Positions 25,201 through 34,992 of a stretch of 64,000 bases of DNA are shown in pieces. The notes beneath the pieces are model-generated. The model worked only from the letters and a program-made list of their open reading frames with translations. It made no database searches and was not told where the DNA came from. How positions within the stretch are numbered: the stretch's first letter is position 1; each line of letters opens with the position of its first letter. The stretch comes from Membranipora membranacea (lineage: Eukaryota > Bryozoa > Gymnolaemata > Cheilostomatida > Membraniporidae): positions 23,684,001-23,748,000 of the forward strand of contig OU612065.1 of NCBI GenBank assembly GCA_914767715.1. Direction: 5' to 3'. The position numbers and the translations under genes are program-made.

Positions 25201-28200
25201 GCAACCCAGTCCCTGATTAACTTGCACTCATAACAACAATTTTTTTAGGTGTTTGAATTGTTTATCATCTATCATGCAATGGCGTGTTTAGCATCACAGC
25301 CGTTCTCAGCACACATTGCCTTTATTTCTTCAGACTCCTGGCAGCAGCTTACTTTGAAGGATTTTTGGCAAACATCCCTGGCACTCAGCAACCATTACAG
25401 AGACACCAGTATACAGCTGTATTATACTGCTCAAACATTCTCGGTCTTGCCTCGACTGCGCAGCAGCTAACTCTCCAGGTTGCGCTGGCTGTTTGCCACT
25501 CCATCCAGGAGAAATATTGCCTTTGATTCACCGATCATTATTTGATGGAAGCCTCTATAGCCGCCCCAGAGCATAATCATCGCCCTCACCATCACTTAAC
25601 CTTGAATCAGCGATGGTGAACCTCCGAGCCATAATCAGCTTATGAATAAGAACTTCCTTGGCATCTTTGCAATCTATGAACTAGCATGTTATACAAATAT
25701 ATCTGTATTCCAAACAATTTCACACCATAGTGCTAAAATAAATAAACAGGCTGTTGTTGGGGGCTTATTTTATTTTGACCACAATGCAATCTTGCCTGAC
25801 AGAATATTTATAATCTTTGGATTAGGTTAATCACGTTCCATTTCACCTTGCGTATTATTTATCAGTGATCCAGAATGGATAACAACTCTTTTCACAAGCC
25901 CTAGCATTAGATGTTGGTAAAATAAGAGCAGCGTGGGTCATTGAGTCATCGAACCAGCTAAGTAATTGTTTGTGTTTAACCAAGAAGTTTTGTAACTGTA
26001 TGGTATTCAAATCATCGAACTCACTGTTTGAGAAGCAGTTGTTTCTTTATCTAAATGTATCATTATTATGAAAATAAGTTTATTACAGCTATACAAACAC
26101 TTGCCTAGGATGGTTGCAATAGCTTTCAAGCTATGAACAAGACACGCTATTCATCATTTTATCATCAGTGAAGGATGTATGTTGAATAATTGTTGATAGA
26201 AACAATCTGTGGGTAATATAAACTATAACACTGGTGTATGTCACATTAGCCTTTTGGTATGATCAGAGTTCCCTATAAACATTTGTGGTCTGCAGCAAAC
26301 ATTGTGTCACATCACAATGTTTCCATTGAAGCCGAATCATTCAGGTGTTACCATGGCAATGTAACAACAACAACTATAGCTTTGGGGAATCCAGTTCGGA
26401 CCTGCCTGGAAAAGTATCAGACTTGCCATATATTTTTTTTAATAACCGACTAATTAAATTTTTAATTACAACTCAATTTCAAAATTTTTTGTTTCTCATA
26501 AGTAATGAGAAGTGCATTTCTAAATTATTGCTGCCTCTTCTAGTGGTTTTATGGAATAGCACAATTCTGACGCAACGATTGACTGTTCTAATTGAAACTG
26601 GTCCCAGGCCGTTTCGTTCATGGTGGTTTCGTCCTCAAAATGTTTCGCCCCACAATATCTGCTGAATTTTGCTTACATAAACAAGTTAACTCTATCTATT
26701 TCTATTAGGTTGTGTGAACCAGCCCTTTTGGTCCACAATCTCTGCTCTCAAGGAAACAAGTTGAGAAATTCGCTAACAAAAAGAAATTAACTCTATTTCT
26801 TCAGCTTTGCCTATCCCTTGGCCTTTCTGCCATCTAATTGAAATAGTCATGTGAAGCAGGGAAAATGGCGTGTTCATTCCAATCTTCCTGTGTGAAGCAA
26901 CAGAAAATTGAGATACAAGGAGGGAGCAACACTAATAACACACTAAGATCATATAAATTGTAGTTTTGTGATCTCTTAATACCGTTCAATGCTATTAGTC
27001 GCATTTTAAGAGTATAATTGAATGTAGACAAGCCAAAAAGACGTTCATCATTGGTGTGAGTTTCATCAACCAAGGAGTAAACTCCTTGCTTCAACTATAC
27101 ATGAATGTTTGTGTTACACATCTGGTTAGCACAACACTCCGTGGGCAAACATCAGGTTTAGCATTTTAATCAAGGATTTAACACGCATTTCTGAACTTGC
27201 TATGAAATTGCTACCGATTTTAAACTGTATTTTAGATTACACAAAACAGATACGAGTTCGGCCATTCGGTCTGTTCGGCAAAATGTAGATACTGGCTTTG
27301 CTGAGGATTAATTTTAACTTTTGATGGTGCCAAATCAAAAATGTAAAATAATAATAAATACTTAAATAAATGGCTTGACAAATCACCCATAAATGCGGTC
27401 AAATAAGACCTAGTGCATAGAAGAAAAAAAAAAGAACTTTGTTACCTCACTCTCTCAAATCCAGGCATAATATTGTCATTTATCAAAATATTAATCATTT
27501 CCCACTCTACGATCAGCTTGAAAGGACAATCAAACATAGATATATTATATTATGTTATGTCAACGATTCATATTTCCTTACGACTGAGCATAATATGTAG
27601 CTGAGAGCCTGTTATCATAGCATATGCATCTGCAAAAAAACATGCTATCACAGAGTAAGGATTATCCTGACTCTGTGATGCTATAGTAATAACCAGGCAC
27701 AAACTAGCTCTAATAAGCTTACTTGAAATCACTAAAGTCAACACTTACCAAGTCGATAAGCTGATTGTTTTTTTTTTAATCATTTCTACTGTGATTTAGT
27801 TTTTTGGACCTAATGTAGCGAAAATGCTAACGCTTTGCTGTTGAAAATTTTTGCGCATATGTAGGGTCTGTTGATCACTAACCGATGCATCTTTTCTTTT
27901 TACATCGATGTCAGATGACGAGTTACAGAATTCCAGGCTGGCTTTGCTCACTCAGACTGAGTACTTACTTTGGTACCTGTTAGAGACAGCGTAGTCTTCT
28001 TCAGTTGGTGATTTATTTATTTAGAGAACTACGAGACTAGCAACAGTGTATGCTAATTCTTGATGAGGACATTGGGTATATTCACTTGGATTCAAAAATT
28101 CGGTAATTCGATGCCCTTTTTCTTGTCAAAACTTCCAAATGGACTGTATTTACACCATAAATTGATCTCTGACACTCACCTCCATCACTGGCTCAACTCC

Positions 28201-28224
28201 TACTTCTGCGTCGTGCTCAGACAT
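13211..28224 (-). CDS. ABCG2: ABCG2-like half-transporter, copy C (complete)
   Basis: Intact 14-exon reading frame of 670 residues (human ABCG2 is 655). Exons (minus order): 28224-28180, 22316-22186, 21867-21805, 21124-20877, 20528-20351, 18647-18496, 18019-17844, 17552-17316, 17119-17034, 16741-16652, 16411-16287, 15588-15434, 15261-15092, 13367-13211. The start is [15 protein letters not shown] and the stop TGA is at 13213-13211. The ATPase half has [33 protein letters not shown] and FSIHQPR. The membrane half has GAIYYQ/GVIYYQ-type helices, [15 protein letters not shown], which closely matches the ABCG2 helix 3-4 region, LFSGLLVNL, and a last helix before a basic tail [10 protein letters not shown]. 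An 84-nt exon present in A (5331-5248) and B is missing; joining exon 1 directly to the next exon keeps the frame. The first intron is about 5.9 kb because of a large insertion. Expected role: ATP-driven export of lipids or xenobiotics as a dimer. Confidence 0.9.
13535..14690 (-). mobile_element. LINE (non-LTR retrotransposon) reverse transcriptase relic
   Basis: Lies in the last intron of copy C, in the same orientation. The open frame 14560-13952 extends upstream in frame to [11 protein letters not shown] and holds reverse transcriptase blocks: [13 protein letters not shown] (block A), [17 protein letters not shown], and the catalytic KYADDTV, all apparently intact. Downstream, after stops and frameshifts between 13,950 and 13,830, 13828-13535 continues the C-terminal part ([19 protein letters not shown]). 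No endonuclease domain is present, so the element is 5'-truncated. The style fits the CR1/L2/Jockey-like clades; the exact clade is uncertain. The ends are approximate. Confidence 0.85.
19115..19432 (+). CDS. BED-like zinc-finger fragment inside the hAT element
   Basis: A 105-residue open frame, N-terminus [11 protein letters not shown]. It holds [15 protein letters not shown], then a CTIC pair and a KHQATKGH His pair, the C-x2-C...H-x5-H spacing of BED-type DNA-binding fingers found at the front of hAT transposases and ZNF862/KIAA-type proteins derived from them. The frame ends at a stop soon after a possible splice donor (AAG|GTAAGAGG near 19,405), so it is probably the first exon of a transposase whose remainder is deleted. 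It belongs to the transposon, not to the host gene on the other strand. Confidence 0.6.
   Translation: MNMSSPKRKRPYQQAEKCTSHYQKEWETKHTFVKQSGKGDTYFTCTICKKDLNCSHGGVNDVTKHQATKGHSELESQLKRTAKLTGFFPTTKNDIADKVRGKFCI
19612..19737. repeat. Cluster of GC-rich hairpins within the hAT element
   Basis: Several short perfect stems follow each other in an otherwise AT-rich window: GGGGCGCTGCCCC, CCCCGTTGGGG, GGCACTTCGTGCC and GGACGCTTCGCGTCC. The last two have TTC loops. The block lies in the right half of the hAT insertion and is absent from copies A and B. Confidence 0.75.
21985..22051. repeat. 67-bp near-perfect palindrome in copy C intron
   Basis: Outer arms GTTAGTGGCATTGCATCA and TGATGTAATGCCACTAAC pair with one mismatch. 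Inner arms AAACACTCAATTT and AAATTGAGTGTTT pair perfectly around a single C. Copy A (about 4214-4275) keeps the outer arms but has lost part of the left inner arm, so the palindrome predates the A/C duplication and is decaying in A. No counterpart is seen in copy B. Confidence 0.8.
22563..27296 (+). mobile_element. 4.7-kb insertion with THAP-domain relics
   Basis: Interrupts the first intron of copy C. The flanking sequence TTTGCTGAGG occurs at both junctions (22553-22562 and 27297-27306); copy B carries the uninterrupted site near 11,310 (CAGGCTTTGCTGAGGATTTATTG). Near the ends, CTACAGATTGCCGACCAG (left) and the reverse complement of the right end, CTACATTTTGCCGAACAG, form imperfect inverted repeats. 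Inside are exon-like THAP relics. THAP domains occur in P-element and Kolobok transposases, but a 10-bp duplication does not match either family's usual target duplication (8 bp, or TTAA), so the class is open. The exact ends are inferred. Confidence 0.55.
23818..24300 (+). pseudogene. THAP zinc-finger domain relic
   Basis: An ATG at 23818 opens [16 protein letters not shown], the N-terminal signature of THAP DNA-binding domains (Met-Pro, then the first two zinc cysteines). A stop TAA follows in SQLFG* just before a strong donor CC|GTAAGT. After an intron, an acceptor near 24,162 opens [14 protein letters not shown], matching the conserved RLK..DAIP end of THAP domains. The middle of the domain and the second zinc-ligand pair were not located. 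It belongs to the surrounding insertion and appears inactivated. Later exon-like pieces (24,716-24,862; 25,230-25,530) may be the rest of the transposase, but I could not recognise a catalytic core. Confidence 0.5.
27643..27683. mobile_element. 31-bp hairpin insertion with 5-bp target duplication
   Basis: The insert 27648-27678 begins TCACAGAGTAAGGAT and ends ATCCTGACTCTGTGA, arms with one mismatch. It is flanked on both sides by TGCTA (27643-27647 and 27679-27683). Copy A has the empty site at 4910-4914 (CATGCTATAGTAA). A sibling insertion is at 52498-52535. Confidence 0.8.
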
Positions 28225-31200
28225 TCTAATGTTGACTCCTTGAGCTTGGAGATCTGTATTTAGTTGTTACCGGAGCTTCCAACTTTATGACATCAATAGT
28301 GAGCACAGCGTGCTGATACAAGTCATGCGAAAATTCAAAAGTGCCAGTTTATTTGCAGTGCTTCTACCAAGTCCCAGCTATAATTACAGACTGAGCTTGT
28401 GTATATGAGTAGCTTCACATAGCTCATGGGTGTGCGATTTAATGAAGTTTCATAAGCCTTAAATTTGTCTCTACATTTACAATGACGGGATGACACGATG
28501 TATTTATAATCTTTGATATTTAGCTTCACATATGCGTTTGTGTGATTTTTTTTTTTTTTCTGAACATTAATAATACCACAATAGTTTTGGCAAAGATTAT
28601 AAATATGTCATTGGTTTTGGTAAAGGAGCGTCAAATAAGCATTAGATGGAACCAATGAGCCAAATCGTTGTATTATCTATGATTGATTAGAAGAAAGTCT
28701 GTATCACTTGGCTCTTGGCTGTAAGACCCCATACATGACGATTTGGCTCGGCTCCGCATCTGATAGTGCGGTTCCCACTGTATCTGATCGAGAAGTTTGG
28801 CAACGAATCATTTTATTTATTATACCCTGAAACATAGGTAAATACAGCAATCAAAGAAAGTACACAAAATTGACAAAATAAAAGCCACAAAAAATGCCAT
28901 GGATAAAATTCTCAGAATTAAATAACAATTTAACCAACCAATTAGGCAAAAAATACTTCACAAAAATTGTAGCCTCTAGCAGCATTAATTAACCTATGAT
29001 AGAAGGGGTGATAATTACACTGTTATGATACAAATAGTACTTAATTAATTCTTAAAACTTAATTCAACTTACAAATGGTGACTGGTTAGGTCACTTCTTG
29101 ATCTAATAAGTGTTTCAGGCATACATACTAGTTGATCCATCAGGTTTCTACAGTGAAAAGTAACGAAAAATAAGTAAATAAAATTGTCACAATTAATTTC
29201 AGTCGCCTTTTCTTACAAAAATGATTACAATAATACATAGGTAATAATAGTAAAACAAGTATAATAAAACATTAAACTTACATGTCCTCATGAAAAGTCA
29301 GTACTTGAATATAATATATACTGCATCTCCCACGTAAGTCAGTATTGTAGTGAAGATGAATTGATAGCCGATAAACTTTGTAAATAAAACTCTGGCTACA
29401 TTTTTCTGATTAAAGGTGCAGAGAGTAAAATAACGAGAGAGTCCTGCTTTGACTTGCTTCTTTAAGGTAATGACAATATGACTAAGGTAATGATAATAAT
29501 ATGAATTCTGCAGCAATCTGAGTGAGGTCACAACAAATTTGGCCTCATGGTTTTGCTGGCGACCTGACCTGACCTGATGCCACAAATTTAAACAACTTGT
29601 CAAACTTTTAATTGATACTGATAAGACACTTGACAATTTACACCAGCAGGATGCTGCATAACCACACAGGAGATAATAATAATTCGATAATTCATGAATA
29701 GGCTAATTAAATTTGCAGTTCAAGAAAACATCCCACTGGGGTTCCGGTGAGCCATCGGATGAGCCCAGTGTAATCGAGACAACACCTCACCTAATGCCCC
29801 CACATATAGACTGTAGATAATTTGAGTGTTACTTGAGTCGATGACTATATGAGTATTGATAATCTTTGCACTTGATTCTTGTGTGGATTTCCAGGTAGCA
29901 GACATATTATGTAATAATTTTGAATTTACCTAGATTGTGCTAACACTTAGTCTGATCTTTTTTATAATTCAAGGAGAGAACAGTGTTCGACTTGAGAGAG
30001 AGAGTGACCTGTGCCAGCGCACTAAAATAACTTTAAATTAAAGTACTAGCTAGTGAATATGTAGGCAACAAGGTATATAATGTTTTTAAGGCTTACACCA
30101 TGAACCTACCTGCCTAAGCCGGTGTGCCCTGCACAAGCCGGTGTGCCCTGCACAAGCCGGTGTGCCCTGCACAAGCCGGTGCGCCCTACCTAAGCCGGTG
30201 CGCCCTGCACAAGCCGGTGTGCCCTGCCTAAGCCGGTGCGACCTGCACAAGCCGGTGTGCCCTGCACAAGCCGGTGCGTCCTGCACAAGCCGGTGCGCCC
30301 TGCACGACAGCATAGAGGAATCGAGAACAAATATATAGTTCAGTGTTTTTTGTTACACCCCAAAAGCTTCCACTGAGATTATGTGTGATGATGCATGGCC
30401 TGAAAATTAAATCAAATCACTTCCTCTTTTTGCTATACGCTGATGATCAGCACTGACAGAACAGGCTGCAAATTCTTAGTTTACATGCTCTACCTCGTAC
30501 TTCGACCAAGGGGTAAAGGGTAAACATAATTACTCTTTGATTCGACATCTTTTCTCACTCACATAAAATTACAGGAACTGCAGTGCTATATGACGCTCAA
30601 AATGTTGGGGCATGCAATAAATGCCCCAGCATTTTGAGGTCATGAAACATTTTCTGCTTTTTGGATGTATCAACTCCCTTGCACTGGCTTGATTGCATAA
30701 ATGTCTGCAGTGGATTTTTGAGGGAGGAGTTTGCCCATTCTCGAAGTAGGCTGAGACAGTTGAATTATCATTGCTATAATTTACTCTGCCAGATATCACT
30801 AAAATATTTCAACATTCATAAAAACAAATTCAATATTTCATACCCTCTACCATTTCTTATGATGTAATAGTGCATTTTGTATGATGGGGATGGGCTTGAT
30901 AGTAAAATGCAACCAGCAATCAATGAAAGCAATCATGAGCATAAGATATGCTTGTGTGGTATAACAAAACGTCAACGATTAACTGTACTGCAGGTAACTG
31001 AATCATCCTTTCTCTTACTGCCCTATTGATTCAAATTTATTTGTTTTGTGTGAAGTAAATGTTAAATTTATGTTAGATTGAATTTGGGGAAAAAAAGACA
31101 TAAGAAAGTGTGTGCAGAATGTGTAGTTGTCTCCTCAGTTCTTGAGAGTTGACAACTACGTAAGTAAACCTCCTATCAAAACTGTCTGCGAGGGATTTGT

Positions 31201-31440
31201 TGGAAATAGAGGTTTTAAGAGCTATTTCTGAAACTCCTTGATGGAATCTTTTTTTAACTGTATTTCCTAGAAATTGGTGAAAATGGATTCAGGGTTAACC
31301 AGCCTTTTATTATTTTGAATTTGAGAAAATTAGGTAACCAACAAAAATTGACCCATGTCAGTGGAGAAACACAACATAATACAGAAACGATTGGCTAAAA
31401 TTTGCAATAAGTAACTCAAGAAAATCATCACAAAGGGTAT
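28225..31440. other. Upstream region of ABCG copy C, paralogous to that of copy A
   Basis: No gene was found. Most of the stretch aligns with 6,045-8,219. Differences include a segment of roughly 900 bases near 28,800-29,740 with no match upstream of A, and the expanded repeat at 30109-30305. Homology ends abruptly at 31,440, which corresponds to 8,219, the point where the broken exon of copy B begins. The hairpin at 30601-30633 matches the one at 7391-7423. It presumably contains the promoter of copy C. Confidence 0.6.
30109..30305. repeat. 19-bp GC-rich minisatellite, 10 units
   Basis: Units of the form CCTGCACAAGCCGGTGTGC, with AAGCCGGTG recurring ten times at 19-bp spacing. The paralogous site upstream of copy A (about 6,985-7,005) has a single unit, so the array expanded after the duplication. 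Repetitive open frames on both strands come from the repeat itself. Confidence 0.9.
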
Positions 31441-31993
31441 TATAAGTAAAAATGATATATAACAGAAAATATATATTATTCCAGACATCTTCTCCTAGAG
31501 TGTTTACTATATCATATATGTGATAATAGGTTACTTATGGGTTGCAAGTATCCTGACGAAACCAGTAACACCTATGCTATTTTATTCAGTGCAGTTAAAG
31601 AAGCACTATGCACAATCAAAAGGCTAAAACTGTATTAACTATTATCAGAGGTGTTGTGACACATGCGTTCGTTGTATCGCCAACCGCCGAGAAATATCAC
31701 CACTCTGATAAGCATGGGGGAAAAAAAGGAAAGACATAACATCGATTGCTTGGCAGATAGTTAAGTATCTTTAAGGCATGGCAGAACAAAGTTGGCCTTG
31801 TTATTTATAAGATCATTGTCGATAAAGGATTGCTTGTAATATGGACGGATTTAGTGTTTGAAAAATAGTAAGTTTTATGTGCTTAAATAACTTCTAAACT
31901 ACAAGATCAGGTCAAGCATAATTTTCAATAATTCATCTCCTTCATACCGAAGAGAAAATCAATCGTGAGCAGCTGCGGCAGCAGTATCCATCA
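31441..31993. other. Spacer, probable 3' UTR of TUB
   Basis: No coding sequence seen. It begins at the break in ABCG-cluster homology and ends at the TUB stop codon; the right part should be the TUB 3' untranslated region. Confidence 0.5.
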
Positions 31994-34992
31994 CTACTCA
32001 CATGCAAGCTTGCTGTCAAAGCTACTCAGGGCAATAGCGAATGCCTGAAGAGCACACATTGGGTAGCGGTAATCCATGGTAAACACATCCTCGGCCACTC
32101 TGCCAAACTGCATGACTATGTAGTCGACATCATTATCGTGAACAATCTGGAAATTCTTGACAGAAGCCTGGGTGACGCGGCCGTGGAAGTTGAGAACGTA
32201 AGATTGGGTTTCCTCATTCCACACTGGCGTCTTGTTGTGCAGCTCAATCAGGTTCTCCATATTCTTACGCTTCCATCTACCCACAATGCCATCGTTCTCA
32301 TCTTTAGGCTGAACTTCCACTCTCTCCTGGTCCAGGTTCATACCAGGTATGATACAGCTCATCTTGCGAGGGCCTTTGAAGCCCAGTACATTAGTGTCAT
32401 ACACAATAGCGGCCAATTCTTTCCTCACAGCAGCGCCAGCAGCTTTACCTGGGCTGTCACCATTGTCAAACACAGTAAACTGTGTACCGAGGCGGTTAGA
32501 GCGAAGCTTACCAACAAAGGTTTCGCTTTCACGTGCTAGATCAGTTGGATCTATTGATATTAAGTAGTTGCTTGTTGCACTCTTCTTGCGTTTTCTTCCA
32601 GCTAGAAGGAACACTTTCCTGCCATCTTCCCTCTCCATGTGCAGGTAGTAGGTAGGGTACATGGTTCTATCAACCCCCTTCTTGTCCCTCGTTATACGAC
32701 ACTTGACCTGCATGTTTTGAGGGGCTGGTTTGAATATGAACGACTCCAGGTTGCCTGAGGGGTCAGGCTGCCCATTTGTATAATCATCACCACCTCCGCT
32801 TGCGGCAAAGTCCCTGAAACGACAGATGTTAAGCTGTCTAACTCACTCAATATGTGGCACTAATATGATAAATTGGATCAAGGTTGCACACAAATTTCTA
32901 TGATGTTGACCCTGAAGGGGATCTTTCTGTATTATAATCCATTTACTTGCATAGAGTTGCTTTTGGAGCATTACAAAAGGTTATAAATATTACAAGGAAG
33001 TATCACCTAGCCCGGCCATTTTTTGTGTACTAGTTATATGGTCGGTCAAAAATACAGAACATTGTGCTTTCCAGTTGATTGCAATAATTGAGCTGGAATG
33101 TGGCCAATTTCAGCCTTTGGTATTTTACTTTTGGGATTACTTTTGTAAACTAATACGTCGGGCTGACTATCTCGTGGATGAAAATTGACCAGCTGTGTAC
33201 ACACTACATTTTAAGCGGATAGAAGTATGTCTTCACTTCACATCACAACTACCTGTTATTGTTAGTTCCGACAGACTGTGGATTTTCTCTGTTGTGGGTG
33301 AAGACGGCCGGGGCAGTGCTCGAAACTTCGCCTTGCTGTAAAATATAAATAAATGTGAAATATTATTATGAACCTTGTTAACCACCGATCAATGCATGAA
33401 GCAAATAAGATCATGTGAAAACAACAACAAAAAATAAAAGAAACAATAAAAAGGCGTTGACGTATTACACAACAAGGCAACATTAGGTTTGTCAACATTT
33501 CGGGAAAAAAACCATTTATCACACTATCGAATTTTTTCGCGAGATGGAAGTCCTTGATAAGTGGTAGCGTAAATCCTGACAATAATCGTGCCTATTAAAG
33601 CACAGATTGCCTGTCAAGAGTGTTGACTCAAGACATTAATGCATGTATTAATGATAAAGATACTTGAAACATTGGAAAATCAATAGCAAGCTGTTTACAA
33701 GCAATCAATCTCCTAGTGAGACAGCAAAATGGCTGTGCGTATGGGAGCGTCAGTACTAGTTTGTCTGAGACAATTTGTCAACATGAAGGCTATTTTTCTA
33801 AAGCGAAAGTACAATTGACTGTTATAAATTAAGTCATAATTGCCTGAGTTTTTCTTCACGTACACATTTTTTGCCTCATTTCAACAATATCGTGCCAAGT
33901 GGCAGACTTGTTCTTAGGTGGCAATGCATAACATTGTTGACATAAAACGGCAGCATTATTGGAATTCAGTTATACAAGAGGATCAAATTACTTATTTGCA
34001 CGGTCACTCTGTCAAATAAGCCATTGATTTCCTTTTTCACACCCTATATTGTTCTGACAATTTAGAGTTAAAACAGAGTAAGTCCTAAGATAACAGTATG
34101 TCACACAATTGATTCTAAGGAGAAGCTAACAGTTCTTACTAACTACGATTCCACCCATTTTCATCACAAGGCAAATGATATTTTTTTTAGCTCCTCAAAC
34201 GATTCAGCTTGGGTAATCTTATATTACTCTTCATGATGATTGCAGACACAGCAAATGTATCATGGTGAGATACAGACATTGTATAATCACAATTGAAAGT
34301 CAGTAAATACAAACCACATGGGAGTCGGGAATAACAGCAGTCTCCAAGTCATCCTCGTCATCAGAGCCGAATGCTTTAGCCCGTGTCTCCTCAATTCTCT
34401 GAGGAGACGGTTTGGGCGGTGTAACCTCCTCCTGCTGCTGGGCCTGTTTCCTTGACTTGGACTTCTTTTCTCTTTTCTTCTCTTTTTGAACGACATGATC
34501 ATAAGTTGGGGGCGGTTGTGGTGAGGGTGCTTGAGCCTGGGGAGGGGTCTGCTGGCGGGAGCTTATGCTACTCTGACTTTGCGACTTGGCTGGTATAGAG
34601 CTTATTGTGTTGTCATGGTCGGACAGTGATTCTGAATCGGTGTCCTCCAGTGTATCGGGTGACTGAGCCACATTTACCACCTTCACGCTGGTAGAGGTTG
34701 GTGGGGTGTCGTTGCTATCATTATAAGCCTCAGGATTGTCATAAGCATAGCGGCTGTGGTTGTCGTGACCCTCTGAGCTAGCATTTACTAGTGGTGTTTT
34801 ACCATCTCGTCTCCTGGCACTTGATACTTCATTCCTCTCAATCTTGCCAAGCTGATGTCGCCGTTTTTTCTTCTCTTGTTCCTCTAGGATTCGACGCCTT
34901 CGCTCAAGCTTGGCTATCCTCATGTCATTGGCAGGAGAGTCGGATCGAGGTTCATTGTCAATCAGACCTGGTGGTGTACCCCAGTCTGCCAT
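31994..34992 (-). CDS. TUB: Tubby / Tubby-like protein (TUB/TULP)
   Basis: Tubby proteins bind membrane phosphoinositides, chiefly PI(4,5)P2, through a C-terminal barrel. Family members carry receptors into cilia or move to the nucleus on Gq signalling. Three exons, 34992-34315, 33335-33253 and 32813-31994, join in frame to 526 residues (human TUB about 506). The first exon starts [14 protein letters not shown], with a basic stretch [20 protein letters not shown], then low-complexity Ser/Pro/Gln sequence and a Lys/Arg-rich block REKKSKSRK that could serve nuclear import. The last exon holds the whole tubby domain, including the lipid-binding-loop type sequence [16 protein letters not shown] and the family's invariant end [12 protein letters not shown]. 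The donor of exon 1 (GTG|GTTTGT) is weak but the phase fits. An additional 5' exon cannot be excluded. TUB versus TULP3 is not resolved. Confidence 0.92.

Noticed and set aside
30109-30305. Regular repeat spacing suggestive of a CRISPR array
   Set aside because: Units are contiguous 19-mers without unique spacers, in an animal genome.
30086-30338. Collagen-like or Cys-rich repetitive open frames on both strands
   Set aside because: Produced by the 19-bp minisatellite; no splice context or homology.
32138-32567. Plus-strand open frames opposite the TUB last exon
   Set aside because: Shadows of the conserved tubby domain on the minus strand.
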